DNA of 61,225 nucleotides from an uncultured Verrucomicrobia subdivision 3 bacterium (GCA_903913865.1 CAIWMU010000057.1:1-61225), one strand, 5' to 3'; counted from the first letter of the stretch, positions 1 through 8,664 are shown. Translations and numbers: made by a program. Notes: generated by a model from the letters alone, not told the origin.

Positions 1-49
1 CCCGCGAACACGATTTCATTCCGCCCTTGTTTCCCGCACCCCCCGGCGG

Positions 50-620
50 GCACGAACGGCACAACCCCTTGCGGGGTAGGGAACGCGATGTGGCCTGGAC
101 CCGGGGTAACGCCGCTGACGGCGTAACCCCGGGCTTTATGACACAACGCCTTTGGCGTTGGGGGCGGGGAACCGCGAATGGGCGCGAATTGGGGATATAA
201 ATTGGGCGGGCGATGACCCATTATGTGCATGGAAACGCCGGAGGACGGGCCATCGTCGTTTCCCCTCCGGGAATCCGAAGGTCGTGCCTCGCCCCATCGC
301 CCCTCCGGGAATCCCAACGGGATCGCAACTGCGGGGATGGACGTGAACCAATTCCCCCATCCGGAAACGCCGAAGGCCACACCTTACCCCATCGCCCTCC
401 CGGAATCCCAACGGGATCGCAACCGCGGGGATGGACGTGGACCAATTCCCCCATCCGGAAACGCCGAAGGCCACACCTTGCCCCATCGCCCATCCGGAAA
501 CGCCGAAGGCCGCACGTTACCCCATCCCTCCGGGAATCCCAACGGGATTCTGCCATAAAGCCCGGGGTTGCGCCGCCGAGGCGCTACCCCGGGTAAAGTC
601 CAAAAATATCAACAACCCCA
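50..620. repeat. REP-like palindromic repeat cluster, left flank of IS200-type transposase
   Basis: This stretch holds no credible gene. It is built from short GC-rich palindromic units, for example cccggggt...accccggg at 99-135 and 564-593, and from three or four similar units around ccggaaacgccgaagg between 350 and 520. Position 54-84 is an exact inverse of 1586-1616, and 534-593 is an inverse of 1221-1280 with a single mismatch, so the block is mirrored on the other side of the transposase gene at 659-1114. This is the arrangement known for REP elements around Y1 transposases; mobilisation here is inferred. Confidence 0.8.
534..593. repeat. 60-bp inverted repeat, left copy
   Basis: This 60-bp unit is the reverse complement of 1221-1280 with one mismatch by eye. 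It contains the palindromic core cccggggt/accccggg and the phrase ccataaagcccgggg. With the right copy it brackets the IS200-type transposase, so the pair may mark the ends of a transposable unit or a REP doublet. Confidence 0.8.
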
Positions 621-658
621 ACGGGGTTGTGCCGAACGTTCATCGGGTGGGATGCACA

Positions 659-1114
659 TCAATCCCAGAGGTAACGTTCATCAAATGAAAGCTCATGCCG
701 TTTGAGCAGGACGAGGAACTCCTCTTTGAAACTCATCGTCCTGTGGTGCTCGATCTGGTTTGCGATGTATTGGCAAACTGCCCCCACGTTCGACTGGCTC
801 ACCGAAAAAGCTCCGTAACCGCTCTGCCATTCAAAGGTGGCGTAGTCCGACCCCACCCGTTTCACCCAGATGCTCGAGATGCGCTTCAACTCCTTCACCC
901 ACCCTGCCTGCGTCATCTCGCGGCCCAGGCGGGCCAGCATGTGAATGTGATCCTCAACACCGCCCGTTATCAGGGGATTACATCCCAATTCCCCGGAGAC
1001 ACTCCCCAGATAGGCGTGAAGCGATCCCCTGACCTCAAGGTCCCGGAAGAACGGACGCCTATCCTTTGTGGAGAAGACCACATGAACATAAACAGCAGAC
1101 AGAGATTGTGACAT
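659..1114 (-). CDS. tnpA: IS200/IS605-type Y1 (HUH) transposase
   Basis: This is a 151-residue single-strand DNA transposase of the Y1 HUH family. The HUH metal-binding motif is seen as EDHIHML (His56 and His58), and the catalytic tyrosine is Tyr116 in VCQYIANQ. The N-terminal YVHVVFSTKDRRPFF and the C-terminal DERYLWD are characteristic of a widespread stand-alone IS200-like subfamily. The ATG at 1114 was chosen because the family starts with MSQSL; the open frame continues upstream only through repeat DNA. Length is normal for the family, and no tnpB accessory gene is next to it. Mirror-image palindromic repeats on both sides suggest it acts on, or spread with, those repeats like a REP-associated tyrosine transposase. 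Family assignment is firm; the link to the repeats is inferred. Confidence 0.92.
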   Translation of the reverse strand: MSQSLSAVYVHVVFSTKDRRPFFRDLEVRGSLHAYLGSVSGELGCNPLITGGVEDHIHMLARLGREMTQAGWVKELKRISSIWVKRVGSDYATFEWQSGYGAFSVSQSNVGAVCQYIANQIEHHRTMSFKEEFLVLLKRHELSFDERYLWD

Positions 1115-1220
1115 GGGTTGATGTTTGGTTGCACCACAACCTACACCATTGACCCAAACCGGTGCAATATTGGTATCGCGGCACAACCCGCTTCGGGGTT
1201 GTGATGACCCTCCCCATCCT

Positions 1221-1280
1221 CCCGGGGTAGCGCCACGGCGGCGCAACCCCGGGCTTTATGGCAGAATCCCGTTGGGATTC
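1221..1280. repeat. 60-bp inverted repeat, right copy
   Basis: Reverse complement of 534-593 with one mismatch. It includes gcgcaaccccgggctttatg and the inner palindrome gaatcccgttgggattc at 1264-1280. Confidence 0.8.
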
Positions 1281-1405
1281 CCGGAGGGGGATGGGGTAAG
1301 GCGTGACCTTCGGATTCCCGGATGGGGGAACGGCGATGGCCCGTCCTCCGGCGTTTCCGGATGGGGGAATTGGTCCACGTCCATCCCCCGCAGTTACAAT
1401 CCCTT

Positions 1406-1525
1406 TGGGATTCCCGGAGGGATGGGGGAGTTTTAACCACGGATAAGACCGGATGGGAATGGATGCCGGATTGGTAGGGGTTGGTCAGGTGCGAATGAAT
1501 GCCGCCCCCCTACGCCAAAGGCGTT
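1406..1525. repeat. About 120-bp direct repeat, copy 1
   Basis: This segment recurs 431 bp downstream at 1837-1956 in the same orientation with few differences. It spans gttttaaccacggataag, ggatgccggattgg and the small palindrome tacgccaaaggcgt. No reading frame is conserved, so it is repeat DNA rather than a gene. Confidence 0.75.
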
Positions 1526-1836
1526 GTGCCATACAGCCCGGGGTTGCGCCGATCCAGGCGCTACCCCGGGTGCAGGCCGCAGCGTGTTCCCTACCCCGCA
1601 AGGGGTTGTGCCGTTCATGCCCATCGGGAGGGTGGATCAAACACAGGCGGGATCAGATCCGGTTCCATCGTCCGGAAGAAGAGTCCGCCCAGGAGGGCTG
1701 TCCATTACCCAAAAAATATCACATTCCACCTGTTCGACCCTTCGGCACAACCCCCCTTGGGGTTGTGATCACCCTGCCCATCCTCCCGGGGTAGCGCCAC
1801 GGTGGCGCAACCCCGGGCTTCATGGCAGAATCCCGT

Positions 1837-1956
1837 TGGGATTCCCGGAGGGATGAGGGAGTTTTAACCACGGATAAGACCGGATGGGAATGGATGCCGG
1901 ATTGGGAGGGGTTGGTCAGGTGTGAATGAATGCCACCCCCTACGCCGAAGGCGTTG
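1837..1956. repeat. About 120-bp direct repeat, copy 2
   Basis: Second copy of 1406-1525, 431 bp away in the same orientation. It joins directly onto a third cccggggtagcgcc palindromic unit at 1787-1836, so repeat plus palindrome appear to have been duplicated together. Confidence 0.75.
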
Positions 1957-2034
1957 AGCGGGTCCCCGCACTACCCAAAGTTCAGGCCCGATCACGTCGC
2001 CCTCCCCCCACTTCGCAAGCCTCCCTCCGGAATG

Positions 2035-2074
2035 AAAAAATCCGGCGGGCTGGAAAATTCCAACCCGCCGGATT
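2035..2074 (-). terminator. Rho-independent terminator after the DapA-family gene
   Basis: A long inverted repeat (atccggcgggctggaa on the plus strand, a 2-4 base loop, then ttccaacccgccggat) is followed on the minus strand by a run of six Ts at 2040-2035. It lies about 40 bases past the stop codon at 2117, so it is well placed to end the minus-strand carbohydrate operon. Confidence 0.85.
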
Positions 2075-2116
2075 CAAATGATCGAAACGCCCGGATTTGT
2101 GCCGGGGCAACCGGGT

Positions 2117-3046
2117 TCAGCAGGGGAGCCCGAGGCTCTTCAGGATGCCACGGATTTTTTCCCGTTCGACGGGGCCGTGGGGCAGGAACGGTTCGGCAGG
2201 CTGGGCATCGCACAGACCGAGCAGGCTGCAGGCGCATTTCATGCCCTTGACCACTGTGGAGGAGTAAAGCCCGCAGGCATACAGCGGGGAAAGGGTCAGC
2301 AGTTTGCGCTGCCACTCATCAGCGGCCGCCTGATCGCCCCGGGTGGCCGTCTCATACAACTGCACAAAGAGCTGCGGGTAGAAGTTCGCCCCGCCGCACA
2401 CACCGCCATCACCACCCCGGCGGAGGGTTTCGAGCAGCAGGTGCTCGGGTCCGGCGAGGACCTTCCAGTCGGCCCGCAGTTTCTTCAATTCCAGAAGCTG
2501 GTTGAAATAGTCGAGGTTTCCGGAGCTGTCCTTGATGCCGAGGAGGCGGATGTCATGGACCAGTTCGCGAAGGATTTCCGGCTCGAACTGGATCTTGGTC
2601 ATCTGCGGCATGTTGTAGAGGAACATGGGCAGGGGCAGGCGCGGTAGCAAACGCTGCACGTAGGTCATCAGTTCCGGCTGCCCGAGCGGGAAGTAGTAGG
2701 GGGTTGAAAACACCAGAGCCTCGGCACCGGCTGCCGCCGAATGTTCGGCCACGCCGACCAGCTCCGCCGTGGAGGTATCCGTAACGCCCACCAGCACCGG
2801 CACCCGGCGATTGACCTGGGAGCAGACCTTGGTGATGAGTTCGCGGCGGAGGCGGTAGCTTAGGCTGGGGCCTTCCCCGCTGGTGCCGAGAATGAACAGA
2901 CCGTGGGCACCGCCACCGAGGATATGTTCCACGAGACGCTCAACGCCCGGGACATCCAGTTTGTCGTAATCCAGAAGAGGGGTGACCATGGGCGGGATGA
3001 TCCCCGTCCAGGAACGCGAAATGGGACTTAAATTGTTTGGTTGCAT
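2117..3046 (-). CDS. DapA/N-acetylneuraminate lyase family aldolase
   Basis: A 309-residue class I aldolase of the dihydrodipicolinate synthase superfamily, a cytosolic TIM barrel that cleaves or forms 2-keto acids through a lysine Schiff base. The sequence shows GTSGEG at 54-59 for carboxylate binding, the catalytic tyrosine Tyr144 in FLYNMPQ, and the Schiff-base lysine Lys172 in GIKDSSG. Length is usual for the family. It is the last gene of a minus-strand run with a sugar isomerase/epimerase, a DUF6807 protein and two Gfo/Idh oxidoreductases. A role in cleaving a 2-keto-3-deoxy sugar acid or sialic-acid-like intermediate is therefore more likely than lysine biosynthesis. The substrate cannot be read from the sequence. 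A hairpin lies upstream (3124-3160) and a strong terminator downstream. Confidence 0.85.
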   Translation of the reverse strand: MQPNNLSPISRSWTGIIPPMVTPLLDYDKLDVPGVERLVEHILGGGAHGLFILGTSGEGPSLSYRLRRELITKVCSQVNRRVPVLVGVTDTSTAELVGVAEHSAAAGAEALVFSTPYYFPLGQPELMTYVQRLLPRLPLPMFLYNMPQMTKIQFEPEILRELVHDIRLLGIKDSSGNLDYFNQLLELKKLRADWKVLAGPEHLLLETLRRGGDGGVCGGANFYPQLFVQLYETATRGDQAAADEWQRKLLTLSPLYACGLYSSTVVKGMKCACSLLGLCDAQPAEPFLPHGPVEREKIRGILKSLGLPC

Positions 3047-3123
3047 CCGGGCAACATGCCTTGACCCGGGATATTTTACAATCCCCGGCCAAGATTATTT
3101 GAACGGTTCCATAAGAGAAAGAT

Positions 3124-3160
3124 GGGTGGGCGGCAGACCCTTGAGGCATGCCGCCCACCC
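3124..3160 (-). terminator. Intercistronic hairpin between epimerase and aldolase genes
   Basis: A perfect 12-bp stem, gggtgggcggca (3124-3135) with tgccgcccaccc (3149-3160), lies in the 137-base gap after the epimerase stop. On the minus strand it is followed by a T-rich tract (ATCTTTCTCTT). It could be a partial terminator or an mRNA-stabilising hairpin that lowers aldolase expression relative to the upstream genes. Confidence 0.6.
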
Positions 3161-3183
3161 GGAACCGGTTTTCAGCAACCGCC

Positions 3184-4020
3184 TTATTCCGCTTTGGCGA
3201 TGAGGCCGCGGAGGTGTTTGATGGAGAATTCAGCCTGATCGATCGTCCCGCACTCGACGGAGAGGACGATGTCCCGCTTCGCCTTGGCACAGATGCGAAT
3301 GACCCGCGCCCAATCGATCACACCCTCACCACAGGCGCAGCCTACAGGAGTGCCGGTCACCTTCCCGCGTTCTGAGGAGGATTGCTGGATGGAGATATCC
3401 TTGGCATGGAGGTGGACGAGGTTCTTGATCACCTTGCCGAGCCACTTGTAAGGATCATGACCGCAGAGATAGCTGTTGCCGGTATCGAAGTTGATGCCGA
3501 TGGAGGGGCTCTTCACCAGGCGGAAGATGCGATCCAAGCCATCCGGGTGTTTGCTGTATTGCTGGTGGGGCTCAAGCCCGATGAGGATGCCACGCGGCTC
3601 AGCGACTTTGGCCGCCTCCATCAGGGTGTAGCGCATGAGGGTGTGGTCCTCCTCAATGGTGGTCCAGACCGGCTTGGGGCCTTCATCGGTGTTCACGACC
3701 GGGGCACCGCACTCCGCCGCGAACCGGACCGCCTGCTTCAGATACTCCACACTGATCTCCGGCTTGCAGAGGGGGGTGTGGGCGGAGAGGCCGGAAAGGC
3801 GGATGCCCGCCTTCTCGCAGGCCCGCTTCACCCGCCACGGATCATCCAGCATCGAGACGCTGTGAAAATAGCCGGCCTCGCTGAGCAGTTCACGGCCCCA
3901 ATGCACCATCGGCTCGACGTAGTCGTAGCCCAATTGTGCCGCCTTCTCCACGCCCCACTCGAATGACTTGTCGTGGTGGCGCACGAATTCCATGTTGATT
4001 CCGATGTGTATGTTTGGCAT
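3184..4020 (-). CDS. Sugar phosphate isomerase/epimerase family protein (xylose isomerase-like TIM barrel)
   Basis: A 278-residue cytosolic protein of the AP_endonuc_2/xylose isomerase-like family. Members bind a divalent metal and isomerise or epimerise keto sugars, inositols or related hydroxy-ketones. Metal-ligand candidates are visible in the usual order: Glu150 in GLEPHQQ, Asp179 in NFDTGN, His205 in HLHAKD and Glu256 in SVECG. There is no signal peptide. It follows the DUF6807 gene by 14 bases, which implies co-transcription. In similar Verrucomicrobia and Planctomycetes loci such enzymes accompany Gfo/Idh oxidoreductases acting on 3-keto or inosose-type sugars; the substrate here is unknown. 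Confidence 0.85.
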   Translation of the reverse strand: MPNIHIGINMEFVRHHDKSFEWGVEKAAQLGYDYVEPMVHWGRELLSEAGYFHSVSMLDDPWRVKRACEKAGIRLSGLSAHTPLCKPEISVEYLKQAVRFAAECGAPVVNTDEGPKPVWTTIEEDHTLMRYTLMEAAKVAEPRGILIGLEPHQQYSKHPDGLDRIFRLVKSPSIGINFDTGNSYLCGHDPYKWLGKVIKNLVHLHAKDISIQQSSSERGKVTGTPVGCACGEGVIDWARVIRICAKAKRDIVLSVECGTIDQAEFSIKHLRGLIAKAE

Positions 4021-4034
4021 ATATTTGGCAAGTA

Positions 4035-5000
4035 TCAGTTGTTTGAAGTGGAAAAAATCCGGGAGCGGGCCTGCAGGCTCTCGCCCGATTTGATTTCAGG
4101 GTAGAGGGTCACCAGATAGCTGAGCTGGAAGGAATCACCGGTGTGATACACGAGCGGTTCCTGATCCAGGGTCTGCGTCGCCGCCAGGTAGGCGAACGGC
4201 GTTGCCATGGCGAAGAATCGCGGCGCTCCCCGGCCATTGGAGGGGGCCCCAAAAACCGCGATGGTGGCCGGTTTGCCAGGGGTGTTGAAGGTGACCGCCT
4301 CCCAGGGGAAGACCGTCGTATCCTGCCGGCTCCCCGCCAGATTCACCCGCCCCTCCGGGCTGATGTGCACGGCATGCGCATCCAGGTGCTCCTGAAAGCG
4401 CATCCCCAACCCGTGGTAGTTGGCCCCGGTCAGGGAGACGGTGTTGGTGCGGGATCCCACCTGGAAGCTGCCGCCCCAGAGCAGGGCCACTTCGGATGCT
4501 TTCTCGTCGATGGTGAGTGTGATTGTGCGGTGCTCAACGAGGAGCGGTGCGCAGTTGCTGAGTGGCAGAAAGGCATCCGCAGCCGGAATCCAGACCAGTT
4601 CCTGCCGGATCACCGCCTGGGGCAATCCCGAACGGCTTTTCCCATACTGGGGCGTGGAGGTGCTGACCACCCGTTGAACCCCGGCACCGGAAAGTTCCTC
4701 CCAGAAGTTCTCCCCGTTGACCTTGATCCCATACATCAGCGCGTGATGATGCAGATGATCATGGGGGGAATCCTGGAGCAGGTTCACCCCGGTCGTGGAG
4801 TAAAGCTCCCGGACATAGGGCTTGTACTTGTCGGGCGCGAACTCATAGACCATCGCCGGGCGGCCACGATATTTGAGGGTGATGCGGCTGGCCTGCTGCC
4901 CGGTCTCCGCCGTGAACGGTTCAGCCGCATTGAGCGATCCGGACCACGCGATGGCGCATCCCGCCAGCAGTGCGGGGGCAAACAGTTTTGAAAAATTCAT
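4035..5000 (-). CDS. Secreted DUF6807 (PmoA-like) family protein
   Basis: A 321-residue protein of the DUF6807 family, sometimes labelled PmoA by similarity and with no proven function. The ATG at 5000 was chosen because it opens a clear Sec signal peptide (NFSKLFAPALLAGCAIAW, cut near NAAEP). The distinctive histidine cluster HDHLHHH is at 80-86, followed by the GIKVNGENFW block, and could bind metal or sugar. It lies 70 bases after one Gfo/Idh gene and 14 before the epimerase. The family commonly sits with Gfo/Idh and DUF1080 genes in saccharide-degradation clusters, so a periplasmic carbohydrate role is the best guess. Confidence 0.8.
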   Translation of the reverse strand: MNFSKLFAPALLAGCAIAWSGSLNAAEPFTAETGQQASRITLKYRGRPAMVYEFAPDKYKPYVRELYSTTGVNLLQDSPHDHLHHHALMYGIKVNGENFWEELSGAGVQRVVSTSTPQYGKSRSGLPQAVIRQELVWIPAADAFLPLSNCAPLLVEHRTITLTIDEKASEVALLWGGSFQVGSRTNTVSLTGANYHGLGMRFQEHLDAHAVHISPEGRVNLAGSRQDTTVFPWEAVTFNTPGKPATIAVFGAPSNGRGAPRFFAMATPFAYLAATQTLDQEPLVYHTGDSFQLSYLVTLYPEIKSGESLQARSRIFSTSNN

Positions 5001-5070
5001 GTTCAATAGTGAGTTAAAAGATAGCGGGAGGTTTTTCGGGGAATCCTCCCCGCCACCCTTGCACGGTCCA

Positions 5071-6360
5071 TCAGATGACAATTTTGAGGTTGGCCACATC
5101 AAACTTTGCGACACGCTCCTTGAGGAAGCTCTCCATGGCCATGCACATGGCCGCCTGGACCTTCAGGGCGAACTCCACATCACTGACCGGCTTTTCACGA
5201 GAGCGAACGCACTTGATGAAATTCAGCCAATGCAGGCTCGTGGACTCGGTCTTGAGGCCCGGCACCACCTTGGATTCCCCCTTCTTCGGGATGACGGTGA
5301 TGCTGTCGAAACCGCTCTCCCACCCCCCCGCATTTTGCAGGGTGAGCGTGCCCTCATCGCCGCGTATGGCAGGTTCGGAGGTGTATTCGTTGGCGAGGCT
5401 GCAAACCAGCACCACCGAGGCTTTCTCGGGATAATCGAGGCACATGTTGAAGGTGTCGGGCACCTCGCGGTCGTAGGTGGTGTATTTGAAGATGCCACCG
5501 GAGGCCACGACCCTCATGGGGAAGTTCAACCCCAGGGCGCTGATGAATGGCGTGAGCACGTGCGGAAACAGATCGGTGCAGGGACCACCGGCATAGTCCA
5601 GATACTTGCGCCAGCTGAAAAACCGCTGCACGGTGAAGGGCACCTTCGGTGCATCACCGAGAAATCCCTCCCAATCCAGTTCCGGGCCGGGTTTGGCCTC
5701 CGGATCGGCGATCGGCATCCGTTCGCCCCAATCCCCGTTCCGGTAGTAACCGGCCTGCACATGCTGAAGCCTGCCGATGGCACCCTGCTGCACGAGATCC
5801 TTCACCTTGCCCCAGGCGGGACTCGAGTTCCCCTGATTGCCAACCTGGACGATGCGTTTGAGCTTTTTTGTCTCCTCGCAGAAGCTCCGGGCCAGATCGA
5901 ACTGGGACCAGTGGCCCATCGGCTTTTCGCAATAGACATCCTTGCCCGCTCGGATCGCATCAATGGCCTGGGGCACATGGAGGCGGTCGGGCGTGGCGAT
6001 GCAGACGACATCCACGGCAGGATCCGCCAGCAACTCAGGGTGCTTCGCGTAGGTCTTCGCCCCGGTCGGCTTGGCCGCCTCCTCCAGCCGGTAGCGGAAG
6101 GCGTCGTTGACGGCCACAATCTTCAGATTCTCCCCGCCCTTGATCAGCTTCTGCACAGTGGCCAGATGCGTGTTGCCACGGCCACCCACACCGATGAAGC
6201 CAACGCCCACGCAGTCGTTGGCGCCAACAACCCGCCCGCGTGCGACAAACGGAAATGCGGAGACTGCCGCGGCCGCCATGGTGGCGCGGGTGGTTGTGGA
6301 GATGAACTCACGACGGGTGACACCACCCGAGGTTTCGTTGCCGGTATGATTTGATTTCAT
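5071..6360 (-). CDS. Tat-exported Gfo/Idh/MocA family oxidoreductase (paralogue 1)
   Basis: A 429-residue NAD(P)-dependent sugar oxidoreductase. It begins with a twin-arginine signal (TRREFIS, Arg16-Arg17, then an Ala-rich hydrophobic stretch), so it is probably exported folded with its cofactor bound. The Rossmann motif FIGVGGRG is near residues 55-62, and the family motif CEKPMGHW gives the catalytic-region Glu-Lys-Pro at 145-147. It is a close paralogue of the next upstream gene (6526-7821) over its whole length, including GNQGNSSPAW and FFSWRKYLDYAGGP. The family oxidises hydroxyls of free or glycosidically bound sugars, often at C3. Co-location with DUF6807, isomerase and aldolase genes supports saccharide catabolism. 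Confidence 0.9.
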   Translation of the reverse strand: MKSNHTGNETSGGVTRREFISTTTRATMAAAAVSAFPFVARGRVVGANDCVGVGFIGVGGRGNTHLATVQKLIKGGENLKIVAVNDAFRYRLEEAAKPTGAKTYAKHPELLADPAVDVVCIATPDRLHVPQAIDAIRAGKDVYCEKPMGHWSQFDLARSFCEETKKLKRIVQVGNQGNSSPAWGKVKDLVQQGAIGRLQHVQAGYYRNGDWGERMPIADPEAKPGPELDWEGFLGDAPKVPFTVQRFFSWRKYLDYAGGPCTDLFPHVLTPFISALGLNFPMRVVASGGIFKYTTYDREVPDTFNMCLDYPEKASVVLVCSLANEYTSEPAIRGDEGTLTLQNAGGWESGFDSITVIPKKGESKVVPGLKTESTSLHWLNFIKCVRSREKPVSDVEFALKVQAAMCMAMESFLKERVAKFDVANLKIVI

Positions 6361-6504
6361 AGTGCCTGATTGCCGATGCCTATTGGATGCTTACGTTGGG
6401 ATGGAACTTAACGACTCCCGACCCGACCCGCAAGGATTGGTGGAACTCCACAAGGCTGTTGAAGCAGCCTCATGTCGATTGGGGAGCTTTGCTTTCATGT
6501 TGCG

Positions 6505-6524
6505 CCGGGCCAGGTCCGGCCCGG
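6505..6524 (-). other. Short GC hairpin directly after paralogue 2
   Basis: Stem ccgggcc (6505-6511) pairs with ggcccgg (6518-6524) across a six-base loop, immediately past the stop codon at 6526. There is no T run on the minus strand, so it is more likely an mRNA 3'-end or processing hairpin than a terminator. Confidence 0.4.
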
Positions 6525-6525
6525 G

Positions 6526-7821
6526 TTACAGGAGGATCTCTTTCTTCGCAAAATCGAATTTCACGACCTTGTCCTTCAAAAGACTGAGCATCGCCATATT
6601 CAGCGCCGCCTGCACATGCAGACCGAACTCCACATCGCTGACCGGCTTTTCGCGGGTGCGCACACAGTGGAGGAAGTTTTGCCAGTGAGCGGTCGTGGCG
6701 TCGCTCTTCTGCATGGGAAACACCTTCCGCTCACCTTTGCGGGGAATGACGGTGACGCTGTCGATACCCACATTCCATTCGCCGGGGTTCTGCAGCGTCA
6801 GTGTTCCCTCATCGCCATGGATCGCCGGTTCGGAGACGTAATCGTTGGCAAGCGTGGAGACCACGACCACCGAAAGTTTCTCCGGATAATCCAGGCACAT
6901 GTTGAAGGTGTCGGGCACCTCGCGATCGTAGGTGTCGTATTTGAAAATCCCCCCTGATGCCACCGCCCGGGATGGGAATTTCAGGCCGATCGCACTCGCA
7001 AACGGTGTGAACAGGTGCGGCAGGAGATCTGTGCAGGGGCCGCCGGCATAGTCCAGATACTTCCGCCAGCTGAAGAACCGTTGAACGCTGAACGGCACCT
7101 TGGGGGCATCCCCCAGGAAGGCATCCCAGTCCAGATCAGGCCCCGGCTTCGCCTCAGGATCGGCGATCAACATCCGTTCCCCCCAATCCCCATTGCGATA
7201 GAACCCGGCGTTGACGAGCTGCACCCGGCCGATGGTTCCCTGCTGGACCAGTTCCTTCACCTTCTGCCAGGCGGGGCTGGAGTTTCCCTGGTTGCCAATT
7301 TGCACGACCCGCTTCAGCCTGACCGTCTCCTCGCAAAACTGCCGGCTCAGGTTGAACTGCGTCCAATGGCCCATCGGTTTCTCGCAATAAACATCCTTGC
7401 CCGCCCGCACGGCGTCGATCGCCTGGGGCACATGCAGCCGGTCGGGTGTGGCGATGCAGACCACATCCACATTGGGATCGGCCAGCAGATCGGCATGCTT
7501 CGAGTAGGCCTTGGCACCGCTGGCCTTGGAAGACTCATCCAGCCGGTAGCGGAAGGCGTCGCACACGGCCACCGGCTTCACATTTTCCCCTCCCTGGGCG
7601 AGGCGCTGCACGGTGCCCACATGGCCCGAGCCACGCCCGCCCACGCCGATAAAGCCCACCCCAATTCTGTCATTGGCACCCAACACCCGCCCGCGCGAGA
7701 TCATGGGAAAACCGGCGACGATGCTGGCGACCGTGGCCAGGCGGGCGGTGGTTCGCAGGAATGCCCGCCGGGAGGTTCCGGGTCGGACTGTGGACAAAGT
7801 TGTGGATTGATTTGAGTTCAT
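6526..7821 (-). CDS. Tat-exported Gfo/Idh/MocA family oxidoreductase (paralogue 2)
   Basis: A 431-residue oxidoreductase with a twin-arginine signal (SRRAFLRTTARLA, Arg18-Arg19), a Rossmann motif GVGFIGVGGRG and the CEKPMGHW motif. It matches the downstream gene at 5071-6360 almost without gaps after the signal region, so the two arose by tandem duplication. The signal peptides and C-termini differ more than the catalytic core. It starts 45 bases after the pseudopilin gene and is separated from its paralogue by 165 bases with a GC hairpin. Both probably act in the periplasm, perhaps on epimeric sugars or in opposite redox directions; the sequence alone cannot separate these options. Confidence 0.9.
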   Translation of the reverse strand: MNSNQSTTLSTVRPGTSRRAFLRTTARLATVASIVAGFPMISRGRVLGANDRIGVGFIGVGGRGSGHVGTVQRLAQGGENVKPVAVCDAFRYRLDESSKASGAKAYSKHADLLADPNVDVVCIATPDRLHVPQAIDAVRAGKDVYCEKPMGHWTQFNLSRQFCEETVRLKRVVQIGNQGNSSPAWQKVKELVQQGTIGRVQLVNAGFYRNGDWGERMLIADPEAKPGPDLDWDAFLGDAPKVPFSVQRFFSWRKYLDYAGGPCTDLLPHLFTPFASAIGLKFPSRAVASGGIFKYDTYDREVPDTFNMCLDYPEKLSVVVVSTLANDYVSEPAIHGDEGTLTLQNPGEWNVGIDSVTVIPRKGERKVFPMQKSDATTAHWQNFLHCVRTREKPVSDVEFGLHVQAALNMAMLSLLKDKVVKFDFAKKEILL

Positions 7822-7866
7822 TTCTTGTTAGGCACTAAAAGGATTTTCTCCACGGACGATCATCTG

Positions 7867-8664
7867 TTATTCACCACCCACATCCGGCCTCAGCCAGGAT
7901 GTTCCAGACCAATACCATCTGGAGGACTTCAGCGCTTCAGTATGGCCATCCACAAGCATGACCACGCTCCGGCCACTGTGCTTGAGACGTGGCCCGCCCC
8001 AGTTGGGGTCACCTGAAGAGGTCGCCATCGGGCTGGGTTTGGCTGAACCCGAAGGGTCCTGGACGATCCAGCAGCCCGGCTTTTCCTTCGACTGGGCTGT
8101 GACGCATTTCTCCGGATTCGTGGTATCAATCGGGAGACTCCCGCCATCACTGTATTGAACAGTCGTGGAAGGTCTGCGAACTCCCGAGTAGCTCTGTTGC
8201 GGATAGGTCTCCTTTGGCCAGGAACCGGGCCAGTCGCAACCGCCCAGCTGGAAATTGTATTCGTAGTTGATGACCGACTGATCCTTCGGATCGGATGGAT
8301 AGACCGTGTAGGACTTGGTGGCAAGATCCTTGGCATCCACCGGGCAGAGGGCGAGGTTGGTGGTGCGGCAGTAGGGGGCCAGAAGATTGAACCAAAGCCT
8401 GCGCTCCACGTTTGCGCCACGGACGACGAAGGTAAAACACATCTTCCCCGCGCTGTCATCCGCATACAGCTGGGAGCTGATCATCATCTGCCGGTTGTTG
8501 TTGATGCAACTGGCCTGATGGGCCTTTTGCTTGGCCTTGCTCAACGCGGGCAGCAGCATGCTGGCCAGAATCGCGATGATCGCAATGACCACAAGCAGCT
8601 CAATCAGGGTAAAGGCATGGATCCCCGGGCATTGGGGTGCCTTGGCTGCGCGGTTGGATTTCAT
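7867..8664 (-). CDS. Pseudopilin-like protein with prepilin leader and C-terminal H-x9-DG motif
   Basis: A 265-residue protein with a type IV prepilin/type II secretion pseudopilin N-terminus. The processing site is A|FTLIE (Phe18, Glu22), followed by the hydrophobic helix [19 protein letters not shown]. The body carries Cys residues and ends in [17 protein letters not shown], the H-x9-DG signature of the very abundant pseudopilin-like families of Planctomycetes and Verrucomicrobia. An in-frame ATG at 8682 is an alternative start; 8664 gives a leader of usual length. It lies between the LamG giant gene and the Gfo/Idh genes on the same strand. It is likely inner-membrane anchored with a periplasmic or pseudopilus-presented domain; any substrate-capture role is inference. 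Confidence 0.88.
   Translation of the reverse strand: MKSNRAAKAPQCPGIHAFTLIELLVVIAIIAILASMLLPALSKAKQKAHQASCINNNRQMMISSQLYADDSAGKMCFTFVVRGANVERRLWFNLLAPYCRTTNLALCPVDAKDLATKSYTVYPSDPKDQSVINYEYNFQLGGCDWPGSWPKETYPQQSYSGVRRPSTTVQYSDGGSLPIDTTNPEKCVTAQSKEKPGCWIVQDPSGSAKPSPMATSSGDPNWGGPRLKHSGRSVVMLVDGHTEALKSSRWYWSGTSWLRPDVGGE

Larger units (their letters stand above)
1180..1960. repeat. REP-like palindromic repeat cluster, right flank of IS200-type transposase
   Basis: No gene is seen here. The block contains inverted counterparts of the left flank (1221-1280 matches 534-593; 1586-1616 matches 54-84) and a further diverged copy of the cccggggtagcgcc unit at 1787-1846. It also contains a direct duplication of about 120 bp, at 1406-1525 and 1837-1956. 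The same palindromic family recurs near the other end of the window (about 61035-61065). Confidence 0.8.

Noticed and set aside
228..560. Possible CRISPR-like array of ccggaaacgccgaagg units
   Set aside because: Units are uneven in spacing and the sequence between them is itself repetitive. There are no unique spacers and no cas genes.
213..596. Overlapping open frames of 110-130 codons on both strands in the repeat cluster
   Set aside because: They translate the palindromic repeats (Pro/Arg/Gly-rich repeats of ESQRD, NPNGI) and have no family features.
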